A stretch of 64,000 nt of DNA. It comes from Reticulascus tulasneorum (taxonomy: Eukaryota; Ascomycota; Sordariomycetes; Glomerellales; Reticulascaceae). A program made the position numbers and the translations under genes. Below are positions 25,194-38,162 of this stretch, piece after piece. Below the pieces are notes generated by a model. The model was given only the letters and a program-made list of their open reading frames with translations. It did no database searches and was not told the origin of the DNA. The stretch's first letter is position 1. The number at the start of each line of letters is the position of its first letter. The stretch spans positions 1-64,000 of the forward strand of contig LSAX01000008.1 of the NCBI GenBank assembly GCA_001557505.1, in the 5' to 3' direction.

Positions 25194-26324
25194 GTGACGT
25201 TTCGGTTTGGCCATTGCGGATCAGGTAAAGGGAAAATGCATGTAAAAGTTTAAGACCGTTTTCAAGGCTAGAGCATCAAAAGTAATCAAATCTTTAATAC
25301 TCAGCATCGGAGAGCAACCAGCTAGTAGATTTCTTCTATTCTTATGATAACTAAGATTACCCTGAAAATATCTAAGATCCAGCGTCTGGACGCTTAAGGG
25401 AGAGCCGGTTTCGTGTCCACAATGTGTACTGATACCCCCTGCCACCAATGGCTGCTGCCGCTGCTGCCTCTCTCGTTATATAGAACCTAGAGCGCCAGGG
25501 AAGACTTCTCAGTTTACAATGCAGCATCGCGCAGCATGCTCTCACAGGTAGCCCACGCTAAGTAGGTTATCTTCGTAAGGATCCTGACCCAATAGCGAAA
25601 TATTCACGCCCTCCTCGGCCTAGTAAAGCAACAGTTGGATAACATATCCAAGAGATAAGGAAAAGACGAGTCGTCTTGTATTCAAGCAAAAGATACGACA
25701 GTATTTGTTTCAAGAACTGCACCAAGACTATAGTAGAGAGGACAAAGAACTTGAAACGGCGTAGTGAATCCATGCCTTGATTCCTTGACACGCATGACAT
25801 GACAACCAACTACCATAGAACTTTATAGTAGAACTCTATAAACTCTCCCCTAAGAGGATAATAGCTATTCCTCCTCTCCGTCCCCTTCACTGTTATAAAT
25901 ACTATATAAAGCAACCCGATAGTTAATCAAAAACTTAACATCTTGAAGTTAACATGGTAGATCTAGGGCTGACGGTAGCATGAACGTCTTGGGGGTCTTG
26001 TTTTCTCGTGAAGCGATATTTGTTCACATTATCTGGCTGTAATTTCCTAGATCTGCTAGGCAAGACCATCTCCTCTCCACTCCTGATGGTTATACTACCT
26101 AGGTATGTACAAGAAGTAAAATCATATTTATAGAATCTATGGAAATTTGCGTGGTACTCAACGTCCTATAGCGATCTCATGGCAGACATCCCAAATCATG
26201 TCGCTGGTCAGTTTCGGGTAGTAGTCTCTAAAAGACTTGCCATTTACATCTTTTGTGTTATAGCATAGACACCATCTATGAACTCAGTTAGCCAAAAAAT
26301 GATGGTAAATCCTGGAAAGATTGC
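25194..26324. other. Intergenic, no gene seen
   Basis: About 1.1 kb between convergent genes. The part from 25800 to 26150 is A+T-rich. No frame shows a recognisable domain. Confidence 0.5.
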
Positions 26325-29300
26325 CTACATGGGGAACCCTCCTTTGTCTGGTGCAATGAGCCATTTGAAGAAGTGATTGATGCCAACCTTAGGAATTCCA
26401 TCCTCATTCTCCCACCAACCGGCGTCTTTGTTGCTGCTGGTCGCGGGCTGGCAAATGGGTATGTTGAACAATCCTGCCGTGCTGAATGATTCGGCGATAG
26501 ATTTGTCTCCCGTAAAGCTTCCCTGGAAACCCCAGTCACCGCTCACATCTAGGCCTAGGCCGCCTTTTCTATATGCGTCGATGCTGGACTCCATGATGTT
26601 CCTGGTGCTGAAGGAGTATCCACCTCTCTCGAGGCTCTTTGGGGGAAATGTTTTAGTCGGTGCGAAGAGAGACGTGGGGAATTGGCAAGAATACTTACAT
26701 CCCAGCCTGGAGGATTGAATGATCTATAAGACGTAAAGGGGAAATCACTTTCCGGGTCACATCTAAAGATATACAGTTAAGGGACCGCCCAGGCCATGCA
26801 AGACTTCTTAGAACATACGTTTGAAAGTAACAACCCATTCCGTCCCGGTAAATCTTCAACTTCTCTTCGTTGTTTCCAGCGTTGACCCGCGTTGAATCAA
26901 CTAAGAAGGCTTCACGTCAACACCGAGTATATGCGAAGGCACATGATTAGAACTTGACTTACAGGTAGCTTTGTCCATGGGATAACACGCAAGGAAGACG
27001 TGCTGCATCTGCCAAGCCTGATTGATAAGAGTAGCCATCAAGAGGTTGTTGAAGAGATGGGTTGACGCCTCGATAGTCTCGTTCCTATAGTTCCGCACCA
27101 TTGGGATATTTCGGTAATCCACCCAATCTCCATCATAAATTACCGAGTGTATCGCGTAATCTGGCTTCCCGGACCAGTGACCGTCCGATTCAAGGTAGTG
27201 AAAATTTGCATCTGCAAAGACTTTTTGGGTGGCGTCCGTAAAAGTCGCGGCAATTCTAGTATATTGTTAGCCGACGCTCTGTGTTCATTTCTTTCTGCGT
27301 CCTCCATATTGGCTGAATGACAAGGAATTAGGGTTGGTGAGGTTGGCAAGACTCACATTTCGAGTGCCTGTGCTCTCTCTTCAAAAGTGATTTTTGGTAA
27401 GTTGCTGATGATTGCGAGAACCTCGTAAACAACACCTGCAGCAAGGGCACCAATGGCGGCGGAAATAGGGCTACCAAGTGCGAAGACAGCCGCCACCGCT
27501 GCTGCCAAACCATTTAGAATCAAGGCAGGTGTGAGCAGGTCACTAGGCGGTCCCGGGTAGAATGTGCTGGTGAGCGTCACCTCGTTGGCACCGAACCAGC
27601 TTCTAGTACCCCCGGCCGCAGTCCACAGATTTGACAAGAACAAGTTGAAGTTCTCTGCTGAGACCAGAATCATATACTTCCAGGCAGTGTTCTCTTTTGT
27701 TTGTCCTTCTTCGCCAAGATCTAAGCAATCGCTTCGCTCGCATGGGTTCTGGACCGAGCAGGTGCCATGGGACTGACCCACGCCTAATGGCTTCGCAAAT
27801 GTCGCCAACCAGTCATCCTCTTGGGAATGTGAACTGTACCAATCTAGAGAGACATCAGGGCTGTTCACCATTATTGTTCCTTTGAACGACTGTGGCCTTA
27901 CCTGCGAATTGACTGCCAGCATTCACCCCGTCAAAAAGCTTCACGTTGAGATCCGGCCCTGTTGAAAAAATCAGCTTCCGCTCCAATGAGAAGTACATGC
28001 AGCCGCCGGGATTTACCTTGAATATCCCAACACGAGGAGGTATCCGTAACGAAACCAAAAGTCTGCTCCTCGCCCTTTTCTTTATGCACACCCCAGGTGG
28101 CGCATCCATTTTGACAACCAGAACTGGAATCACAGAAAGATTGTCCGAATCCGCAGAACCCAGTCGCAGAGCAACATGGGCCACCTTTGTAGAAACCACA
28201 CAGCTTGTTCCCCTTTGTTGCCCCACAAGTACCCGGTTCACTATCGTTCGGATTTCCAGGTTGCCCAGAGCCGGGGTCCGAGGGCTGAACGGGGAGGTTT
28301 GGGTTAATCACGCCGCCAGGATCATCGCCTTCTCGGTCGGTAAGACCGCACGAGGGGCTAAACCACGACTCGGCTTGGTTGGTAAACGTGCCCATGATCG
28401 AGTGCAAGTCGGCTCTTCCATTCCCGTCGAGGTCGGGAAAGTACTGGCAAGTGCCGGCATAACTTCCGTCGTAGGCCTTTACGGGCCGGTCCCATTTGAA
28501 CGAAGAGCCAGAATTCTCAGCAGGGTTTGCGCGACCGCGGTTGTAGAAGACCTGGGCGTCGCCGTTGAACTTCTCAACCCAAAGCAGGTCGGCCCGCCCG
28601 TCTCCGTTGACGTCTGCAAACCGCAAGTTGGCACGGTCTGCCTCCTCAGCATACTTGATCTGGCCGACATTTTCCCAGCTGTTGTCATCCTTGTGGATCC
28701 AGCCTGTCACCCGGCCGTCCTTGCCAATGCACAAGTAGTCGTCTCGGCCGTTGCCTGTCAAATCGGCAAACCTCACCGATACTGCCTTCAAGTCAGCGCC
28801 TCCCATTCCTATTGCAGAAAACGACACCGATGCGTCATGGTGAATTAGTCACTTACAGTCATGGATTCCCAGACCGCGCTGCAAATTGCAGTTTACGTTA
28901 ACGGCGCTGGCTGGGTTTGCATGATAGGTCCACTCCCACTTGCCGGTATAGGGATACAAGTTGAGCCAGACCGATGGTTTGTTAGCCGCATCCGGATTAG
29001 TCCACACGATATCACACGTCCCATCACCATCCCAGTCGGCGAGATGCAGGTCGCGACGGTCCACAGACTTGCCAAGATACTTCGTCGGCTCCCAGATGAT
29101 CTCGTTATTTCCCCAAAATGTTTCATCGCCGGATATATGCGTGCGGCCCAAGTTGTGATATACTCGCATCTCGCCCTTTGAATGGGTCCAAACGTAGTCT
29201 TCACGGCCCCCGGGGTGTCCCATCATATTGCAATACTTGTTACCGTCGGCCTTGAGTTTGGTACCACCGGTTCCCGTATTCTTCCACACGCGCATATTGA

Positions 29301-31460
29301 AACGATGAAAGCCAGTATCCAACTGCTTGTGCTCCAAGAACACGTAATCTTGGCGGCCGAGCAAACCAAAATCCATTGGCTCGCCATAGATGCGGGCAAA
29401 GTGGATGCGGTTCCGTAGGCCACTGCTGGCGAAGCTTCCTACGCCAGCGTGCGTGGGACCCGATGAAGCCCCATGCCAGAAGCCCTGACGCCACGCAACG
29501 TTTAGACCGTCGCCGAGTTCGCCCTTGGTGCAGCTTCTCGCGTTTGTCCAAGTGGTCGTCTCGCCGACGTCGCTGACCCAAAGCCAATCATCGCGCCCCT
29601 GCAGACGAAGTTAGGACTGGTAACGATAACGCAGGGGATTTACCGCCTTCAAGAGCGCATCAAACTTACGTCGCCATTGATGTCCTCGAATCTCACACCG
29701 CGGATGTCACCCATTCCTTTTGCAGTAAATCGAACACCCAATGCTTGCCAGTACTTGGGGGTTTGGTCTACCCAGCCATTGCGCCAGCATTGTACATTGC
29801 CGCCGTTGTCGAGGATGCAGTAGTCGCCCCTCCCGTCGCCATCAATATCCGCTAGTCTCACCCGGTCTTGTCCAAATCCTTCGTTTGTTTTGATGCGGCC
29901 AAGATTCTTGAATGTTGGGGCTTTATCATCTGTGCCGTCTCCGTTGTTGAGGGACAGGAAAGCGTCACCCGCTTGGTCAATGCAAACAATGTCATCAAGG
30001 CCATCCGCTACGCGTCGGTTAGCGTGGTCAGCAAAGCAAAGCAGCGAGAAAACGGGAAAGGAAAAGACCAACCGTTCATGTCGATAAAATGCAGCCCACG
30101 CGGGATGCAGTAGATCTTGGGGTCCATATCCGGGAGCTTCTTGAACTTGCCGTTACCCATGTTCTTCCACACGCCAAAGGCGTGGACATTTGGCTCTTTC
30201 TCGATCCAACCGACGAAATCGTCATAGCGGCGACCGTAAAGACGGGCAAAACGCCATTGGTCGCGGTCCCATGCACTATCGACAGTGAAGATGATATCCT
30301 TGGACTCGGAGTTGTGATAGTAGATACCGTCGTCCAAGCCGGAACCCCGCTGTGTAAGACCTCCGGCATAGATTCCCCCGCCAGCCTTTTTGTCACATCC
30401 CCCCTGACTGGTGCTACCCTGCTTAGCTGGAACCGGTATTTGATTTGCCCTGGCGGCGGCGCTAATGGCCTTCGAGAAGACGTAGGCCATCTTGCGGTGG
30501 CCCTCATCGTTCGGGTGGATACCGTCTCCGTTCATGTCGCGGTCTAGGGTGATCCAGCCGTTACCGAGTCCGGTTGGGTCCATATCGGCAAGGTAGATGC
30601 ACTTATTTGCCCTTTGATATTCGATCACGAGGCCACGATATCTATCGTTGACGGTAAGACGGTTTACGCGGCCCGCGCCGTTACTAGTCGGGAGAAGAGT
30701 CGATAGGATGACACATGTTTTGTCCATGCCATCGCTGGACCAAATGTCCTTGAGTACATCTTTCATTCGGTCGCCGGCACCGGCTGGGTCAATGTTGCGG
30801 TTGGCGTCATTGGTGCCACAATTGATCACTATAACATTGGGTTTATGGCCCAGCGACCTCTTCAGATACTCGCGCATCTCAGTGATAATAGCTCCAGGGG
30901 TAGCCTCATGGTCCTGCTCCACGTGTTAGTCAATGCATTTTCTTCTTTATTCAGGCGCCGCGAGGAGTCGCAGCGTTTAAGTTTTCTGGGCGAAGAATGG
31001 GCTAAAGAATGGATGATATGCTGACCCAATCAACCATGTTGCCGCTCTGTCGGCTGCCAACCAAGTTGACCGTGAAGCCGCCACTTCGGAGGGCATCCCT
31101 AAGAGGTTTCCGTAAGCTGTTGAGATTGGAGTGTCAGTCTGCATTTTCGGAAGAAGCCGAACATTCTATGTAGCGAACATACCCGTTCCCGCTGCTCGAT
31201 CCTTCACCGGCAACAATAGAGGCACCGAGGGGCAAAATTCGCAGGTCCACGCGGGAGTCTTGTCGTGGAACCAACTGATCTCCATGGTCGAAATCCGCAA
31301 AAGGATGAGTTACATTTGTGCTGACGATCGCCCCATCACGCAAGCCAGGTGATCGAGGATGGCCTGCGACGGCATCTACAGTCCAGATGAGAATGTAGAG
31401 CAAAGATAAGGTGAAATGGCCGGATGAGCCGCCGCATGAGCTTGACAACAAGCTTCTCAT
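26325..31460 (-). CDS. Large secreted modular protein: SGNH hydrolase, VCBS repeats, CBM18-like module, hydrophobic C-terminal part
   Basis: Twelve minus-strand exons (from 31460-31183 to 26636-26325) add up to 1,459 codons. Order: signal peptide; SGNH/GDSL esterase (nucleophile block LGASIVAGEG, GTNDAN, DGIHPNDEGH, about residues 70-320); six or seven VCBS/FG-GAP-type repeats with calcium-binding DxDGDG loops (DIDGDGRGD, DWDGDGTCD, DVNGDGRAD; about 380-930); a Gly/Pro linker; a Cys-rich chitin-binding-like module (GGPCCSATGFCG); a segment with a long Ala/Gly-rich hydrophobic stretch (about 1160-1200); and an ~250-residue C-terminal domain I do not recognise. Oddity: with the best splice sites, exon 5 ends in T (28857) and exon 6 starts GA (28808), so the joined codon 764 is TGA. 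A weaker acceptor 9 bp downstream would avoid it. The protein is therefore truncated, alternatively spliced or a recent pseudogene. Confidence 0.75.
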
Positions 31461-33406
31461 ATTGAAGTGTCGTCTGAGATTGCCGTAAGACTAGAGTTAT
31501 ATTATCTGATACAAGTCGTGAGTCCACTTGAGCTTAAATATTCATGGTGAAGCCATTGGGTATTTATAAGTCAGCTCTCGCCATCCTGCACATTCAGCTC
31601 ATCTCTCCATCCTTTGGAAGTTCGTTCGATTGAATTGGTATACACATAAGCACCGTTACCAGATGTGGAAAGAATTGTTAGACGCTCGACTGGTTCTGGA
31701 TTCTGGAGTTAGATTACTTTTACGGTGTACGGAGGCGGTATACGGAGGAGGTTAACCTTGCAGATTCTTCGTCCACACCCACGCTAATGTGGGCTTAGAT
31801 AGGAAGACAGTAGAGCGCAGGAATGTAACAGCTAGCAATAGCTAGCTCACCATGAATGTGCCTCTTCCTAGTCTTTACAGTCAGGCATTCCTAGACATGG
31901 GTTCGCCGTACGCATAAAAGCGACTAGATGCAGACTTTCCTATTTTGCATGGAAACCAAAGGCGAAATATTAGCGATCACTTTAAAAAGGTGCTGTTAGT
32001 AGTACGTAGAAAATGCCTCGAGAGATGTTTTCTTCCTTCGCGCAATTTATGTTAATATTCCACGCGAGAAGTTCTACCGTTGGAAGAGTGTAAATAAACT
32101 CACCTCGCATGCTCCCCATTCCTGCGCCTTTCCTCTAAGATGTGGGCCGTGACTTTGCGCAGGCTATCGATTTAAGCCACATGCTAATCCCCAGCATAAA
32201 CCTAGCATAAGCTCGTCACAAGGTCGTCGGACCGCAATACCGTACGAGTTAAATATGTAGCGCGCGTGATCTTGCTCTCGTCAGTAATTTCTATAAATAG
32301 GCGAGATAAGAATCAATGCTTCGTCCGCAAAGAAACTTGGTGCCTGGTTAAGGGAAGGACTTGCAGCCACAAAGACTACCATGTCTCTCTCGTCCGGAGC
32401 CCCCGATGTGGTACCAGCAAGATTTGATCGGAGACTTTTCTTTGGAATTACCCCGACCTCCGTTGAAGGTTTTCAATTTTATGTCTGGTTCTTGGTAGCG
32501 ACAACTTCAGCGTGGCGAAGTGTGCTAGTAGTAGCAGTATTAAAGAGTGAAGTACCTAGTATTACAGTGGATCTGCATACTGGGCATCCAACTATTGATG
32601 CAATGGTTCCGAAGGATTGCACGTAATTTCCATGCCTTTTCCATATCCGGGTCCCAAAGAAGCTTGAAATCACACATAATATGCTTCAACCGTGATGCCC
32701 GGGACTTTCGCTAAATGGAGACTGGCGCCGCCCACGTGGACAACATCGGACGACCAAGATCTGCTGGCCCAAGCTGTTCCACTGGGCCGATAGGAGCCCA
32801 TAACTGGCTCAATGTATACGTAGTACAAGGCGGTACATAATTCGCTGTGGCCTTGCAAGCGTGCCCTCTGGCCAGGGGCACAGGTTCCCTTGTCCGCCCA
32901 ATCCTATTGCGCCATTGATTCTCAGCAAGAACTGCATCGATGTATGAGTGGCGCCCCAGGTAGCGAAGCAAAGCACTTGGAATACATGACATAGAACTTG
33001 CTAGCCTCAACACTTTCCAGATAAATATTAACCTTTTTACACTTCTATTACCCATACCAGGCATCGCACGTCTGTCCAGACATGCCTGATGTGGCCCACA
33101 GTGGTCTGGCTGATCGTGGATTTGCTTCTCGGTTGGATTGTGTATCGTTGCCCTCCCAACAATAAAAGGCTTCACAAACACTCTTTCGATTGACATAGTG
33201 GGCCAAGCTTGGAACGATTTGTAACATAGGTCGTCGAAGAGTTAATTAAGTAGATGGCCGAGACAGAAAGCTCATCCACCTACATTGACTTCACGTAACT
33301 CACGACTATTCAGAAAGGCTACAGTCATGCGGCTTCGTATTTCTTCGCTCACCCTGAAATTTTTGCACCTCGGTATTGACATCTAGAATTGCCTACATAG
33401 CTTTCC
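31461..33406. other. Intergenic, only weak coding candidates
   Basis: It contains the promoter of the modular secreted protein and one weak plus-strand candidate at 32381. A TATA-like TTTATAAG near 31561 faces right but leads to no convincing gene. Confidence 0.45.
32381..32626 (+). CDS. Possible small hypothetical protein
   Basis: An 81-codon frame that begins about 90 bp after a TATA-like CTATAAATAG (near 32291), with a reasonable ATG context. It has a hydrophobic middle (FYVWFLVATT) but no recognised domain, and a neighbouring intron could extend or alter it. Treat as a weak candidate. Confidence 0.2.
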   Translation: MSLSSGAPDVVPARFDRRLFFGITPTSVEGFQFYVWFLVATTSAWRSVLVVAVLKSEVPSITVDLHTGHPTIDAMVPKDCT

Positions 33407-33595
33407 CTATACGGCTATCTTCCCACTATCAAACGAACGAAATGAATGTGGCGTCACGGGCCCATACGCCAACGCCTTGTACAGTTCTGGGTCTGTCCAC
33501 CAGAGCTTCAAGGCTTTCCAACTCCAGCCAATATGCTCGTATAGCTTGGTCCCGGCGGCTTCGTGGACAAATCTCATCCACTTGAGATATAAATC
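33407..33595 (-). pseudogene. C-terminal remnant of a flavin-dependent monooxygenase (FMO-like)
   Basis: The minus strand has 62 open codons reading DLYLKWMRFVHEAAGTKLYE, then GWSWKALKLWW, DPELYKALAYGPVTPHSFR and a stop. This pattern resembles the C-terminal tail of fungal FMO/dimethylaniline-monooxygenase-like proteins. The upstream minus-strand sequence to about 33770 does not give the nucleotide-binding motifs of such an enzyme, so only the tail remains. The family assignment rests on remembered resemblance and is uncertain. Confidence 0.4.
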
Positions 33596-33792
33596 TTTCC
33601 CGCGACGTAGCCTGCGAGCTTCCGCGAATTTAGGTCGAAGCCAATCCTAGCGTTTAGACCCAGGCGTCCATGCCAGATTTTGGGGAAACAGATGAATTAC
33701 GGCCCAGATTTGAGCTAAGGTTATAGCTACTAGTTCGCGCCCTGGGATCTGAGCCCCGTTGTGGTGCATGCTGCTGATGATGGCATATAATT

Positions 33793-34101
33793 CTACCTTC
33801 TCAGGCGGGAAAATGCCCATGCACACAGATGCACGGCATCCACCGGGGGTTCGACAAACGTGAGTGCTTCCGAGAGCATTTCCATATCGCCGGTGGATTC
33901 AACGCAGGCAAGGATTGTGTCGACGTCGTCTACCACCGACCCATCGTCCATCTCCACCGCCGGTGGCCCATTAATACCCTTCATTTTTCGGGTGGGGATT
34001 TTCCTCTCCTCTTTGACCATCGTGATTTGTTTGCCGTTGCACATGATAATATCCCAGCCATCTCCATTGCTTTGTGCCTTGCCGATCCGCCATTTTGCCA
34101 A
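33793..34101 (-). CDS. Possible small hypothetical protein
   Basis: A 102-codon minus-strand frame with balanced composition and an acidic stretch (VEMDDGSVVDDVDT). No signal peptide, membrane segment or domain is recognised. An overlapping longer plus-strand frame exists, so the coding strand is unsure. Confidence 0.2.
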   Translation of the reverse strand: MAKWRIGKAQSNGDGWDIIMCNGKQITMVKEERKIPTRKMKGINGPPAVEMDDGSVVDDVDTILACVESTGDMEMLSEALTFVEPPVDAVHLCAWAFSRLRR

Positions 34102-34628
34102 GTTTTCACCCCAGTTTTCTGTAAGTTACCATCTAGGGCACTGTTCATAAGTTTTCCAAACATAGAAGGAATGTATGCGTTGATTCACCACAGGATAGGA
34201 GTCAACGTGATACTTTGTAGTCTGACCTTAGCGGCTTTGATTCGGCTTCTCATTATAATATCATTCTCGGAGGCTTTGGGGAAGTTTGATGGGGGTTTGG
34301 GGTATAATATTTCTGCTACAAATTTGCTGGTTTAATCCCAAGCAGCTTGTAAGTGGAGGGTTTCTGTCTACAAGCCATTTTCCCCTGGCTATTTGGATAC
34401 TCTTTAAATGCGCAGTCGAAGTAAGCGGTAGTGCTTAAGGGGTGAGACAGCTGATTGCAGCTGATTGAGCGGGCAATTGGTCGAGTTGCGGCCTGATTTC
34501 CGGCAAACTCCCAGGTAAAAGAGCAGACCAGTGTCGCAAGTTGGTGATAAGTTAAGACAGATTCCTAGCTAATTACAGGAGGAGATACAGCAGAAAGTGG
34601 GAGCAAGCCCTCTGAAACGCGATTCTCG

Positions 34629-37600
34629 CTACTTTTCATCTGTTACTGTTTCGAGAGCCTTATTTCCTGTTGTTGTTTGCTTCTTCCACATAGCAAAGTA
34701 CCTGCCCCGAAGATTTAGCAGCTCGGCATGTGTTCCTTTTTCGACAATCTCTCCGTGATGCAGTACCAAGATTTGGTTTGACGTGATGACAGTAGAGAGT
34801 CGGTGTCTAGAGTGGAAGTCAGCATTACAATAATCAAGATATAGAACAACAACATTAGATGTGTATGCATACGCTATAACGATTGTCGTACGACCCTGTG
34901 TAACTCGCTCAAGCGCGCCTTGTATTAGTCTTTCCGTATGTGAATCAAGCGACGCTGTAGCTTCATCCAATAAGAGGATGCGACTGTCCTTCAAGATTGC
35001 ACGTGCGATAGCAATCTGGAACGAATATGCCGTGTTAGCATAGTGACTGGACTCTACAAGTGCATCTCGCGGACAATGCTTACCCTCTGCCGTTCCCCTC
35101 CAGACAGCTTCAGACCTCGCTCGCCCACTTTAGTGTTGTATTGATCTGGGAAGCTCATAATCTGATCATGGATATTGGCCGCTTTTGTTGCCTCATAGAC
35201 ATCGGCTTCTATGGCCTCTGGGTTCGCGTACTGCAAGTTGTACATTATATTGGCATTGAATAGGACAGTATCCTGCGGTACGACGCCAATGTGCTTGCGA
35301 AGACTGTCAATCTTGAGGTCACGGAGGTCCTGGCCGTCGACCGTAATAGAACCGCTGTTCACATCGTAGAATCGGTATAGGAGCTTGAGGCATGTGGACT
35401 TGCCACTTCCCGATTCTCCGACAAGCGCGGTAGTTGTACCAGGTGCCACGGTGAAGCTTACTCCACGGATGGCCAGCTCCTTGCCTTGGTACGAGAACTT
35501 GACATTCTCAAACTTCACTTCGCCCTTTGGGTTCTCAAGACTCTTTGCATCTGGCTTCTCGGCCACGCCTGATGTCTCTTTGAACTACTAACAGTTAAGC
35601 TGGGGGATATCGGCATAGGGTCTGGCGGTCTTCCTTACTAGATCAAGCATCCGTTCAGCTTCTATTAGATTGTTCTGAAGCATTGTGTAATAGCTACACA
35701 GCGAGTTTATTAGTAACGGGTTGAGTTGCTCCTGATATTTCACCGTGAGGGTGTGGAAACAAGAGACAAGCGATCCGAGTTTGCGAATTACTCACGTTCC
35801 GAAAAAGCCCAGGGGAGCTTGAAGTTGTGCAAAGTACGAGATCAGCGTCACAAATTCGGAAATCTTCTGCTGGCCAATAGAGATTTTGTATGCCGAGACA
35901 GCAACAATCAAAGCTGTGCCTAAAGTGAAGACGGAGCTCTGAGTCACGTTGAGCAAGTTCAACGACAGCTGGACTAAGCGCTCTGCCTTTTGGTATATAG
36001 TGACTTGAGCTCTGAATTTCTCTGTCTCGGCATGAACAGCGCAATTGTGTTGAACTGTCTCATACGCCATGATTGCATCAGTCCTATTCTGTATTAGCCA
36101 ACCCAGACCCTTTCTCCAAAGCATTGTACCTACTTAGCAGCGTCCATCTCACGGGCTTTCGTTGCCATATCTCGTCTTTGCTTTCCTCGGTATTTCGCCA
36201 TGTACATTGTCAAGAAGATATATGTCCACATTATGATGAACACAATAAGGGTGTAGAACGCGTCATATGAAAAGAAGAAGTATATGCCTGCAACAAAAAT
36301 GTCGAACAGCATGGGGAATACCTGAAATAGGAAATTCTCCAGAAACGTGTTCATAGCAGCACCACGGCTGAGGGCGCTGGTGACCTCGCCAATGCGCTTA
36401 CTTAGGTGGAAATCCATAGACAGACCAAGGACATGCTCAAACGCAGCGCAGGATAATCGTCGAAAAAGTCCTTGGGAGACGGGAATCCAAAGAACTGAGC
36501 GGGCAGCACCAATGGCACCTTGACCACCTTGCAGTCCGCGGCAGACGATATGGATCACGATGAGCCTGTATGGTATCTGCCCATATTTGAGGGCGTCGAC
36601 AAGCCACCCAAGTGTAACAGGAACAGCAATTTGGATCAACCCTAAGAAGTTAGTCGCTAGCAAAAAGGATAAAGAGCACAGATACGAAGTATACTTACGC
36701 TGAAAAATCAGCAGTATCACACAAGCTACTACAGTTGCTTGATGTAAACGGGAATCAGCTGGCCTAGTACACAACAGTTATTATGATGGAACTCGTATGT
36801 CTCGAGCAAGATCAGTTCACTCACCATAGGTATGGGAATAGGACCTGGAAGCCAGCAAAATAGTCGAACCATCCTACGCTTCCTACTTGACGGTCTATCC
36901 CTGGTTTGCTTCCTGGGGCTCTGCCATTGGTCCCACCATAGTTATTTGCAGGTGCATCACCGTTTTCAAGAAGGGACTGACTTTCGCCCGTTGATTCTCT
37001 ACCAGGTCGTAGTTGATATTGTCGCCGCGTGAGTAGGGCAGCCATGAGTGCGAGAAGGAATATTCGGCCCATGCCCAAACCAAACAGGGTAGCGATCAAC
37101 GTGTTTGGGAGGGGAATCATCTTCTTCTCAATTAATAAAACAGCGCAAATGACTGTCTCCATCAGTATACCGTCGACCCATGCTGAACAATGAGCTATAG
37201 TCGGCGACCAAGGTCCATCAGGATCCGGGAGGAGGCCAGCCAGAAAATATAGCAAAACGCCAATGTGAGATGCCTGTATGGCGCATCAGCCAAACTGTGC
37301 GAGGTCATGATAGTGCATGGTCGAACACTCACCAAGTAGGAACTGTACGGGAAGCTCGCAACGCTTGCGTCGCTGCCTTGTGCGACAATGGCCTGTTGGA
37401 ATACAAGTATGATACTGGCTAGCTGTTCATGTACCAATCAGCTCAGATGACGCGTTAACCTGCCATTCGGAAAGTTCCGAGGCCCCAAGAGGTAATATTA
37501 CCAGTGTAGGGACCAGGAGAAGCTGTAAAAGCCAGATCAGCCTTGCATAGAACCGTTCTATCTTCTCCACGCTCTTCTCGTCTCCGATCGGAGCTTTGGC

Positions 37601-37708
37601 GGCATTGCGATACCGGTATGACATCAACTGTGACGAGAATAGTGTTACAAATAAGCCCACTGGATACAGATAGAAGGCAATCTCCAATCCCAGCTGGAGT
37701 CCCGCCAT
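34629..37708 (-). CDS. ABC half-transporter, HMT1/ATM1-like (vacuolar type)
   Basis: Around ten minus-strand exons, roughly 850 residues. The N-terminal part (first exon 37708-37460) has extra membrane helices typical of HMT1-type heavy-metal-tolerance transporters. A six-helix ABC membrane domain follows ([14 protein letters not shown] to LQAPLGFFG), then one ATPase domain: Walker [11 protein letters not shown]-loop VPQDTVLF, signature LSGGERQR, Walker [13 protein letters not shown] and H-loop HRLSTV. The apparent stop after LNC lies inside an intron (MLDL joined to FKETS), so the gene looks intact. In the family these pump glutathione or phytochelatin conjugates or peptides into the vacuole. 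Next to the peptide transporter and the ATP-grasp ligase, it may sequester or export a small peptide. Confidence 0.85.
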
Positions 37709-38162
37709 TTTTGCTACTCAGTGTTGATGGTGCAATGTTGGGAGATGACATGTCGACGAATTCGATTAATAACCGAAACGTGGCTGGGAGTTTTGCGTTG
37801 TGTTACCCGAGGATGAACCGCCTCTCAGCTGCCGACAGGTGGAGAGCTGATGCTATGATTTCTTACATTCCCAGAAGGCGTGATCTACCAGAAAGCGGCC
37901 TTCCCAACGAATTCCTTGTCATCATTCTCTATTTCACTTGAGATATCTATTCTGTCTTTGCGACGCAACTTGTTATTTTGAAATACTTAACACCGTTGTT
38001 TCGTCGAACGATGATCCTTGCCTAGATTCGTCAGCTTCATTGGGTCTCGGCTTGATCGAGTTTGCAAACACAATTCATAGACTGGCGACATACCAAGCCG
38101 CTATTATTACCTGTTTTGTTCTCAAATACACAGTACGACGGAGTCAACCAATCTACTGTATC
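37709..38162. promoter_or_regulatory. Intergenic between ABC transporter and POT genes
   Basis: About 450 bp holding the presumed ABC-transporter promoter and the 3' flank of the POT gene. No gene recognised. Confidence 0.45.

Noticed and set aside
27946..28848. 300-codon plus-strand frame opposite the VCBS/chitin-binding exon
   Set aside because: Antisense shadow of exon 6 of the modular secreted protein; no domain, composition unlike a real protein.
32711..33196. 161-codon minus-strand frame
   Set aside because: Intact but unlike any family I know, with irregular composition; could be chance or a remnant. Too weak to call.
35580..35650. Two adjacent stop codons in the ABC transporter frame
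   Set aside because: They lie inside a normal GTAAGG..TAG intron; splicing joins MLDL to FKETS in frame.
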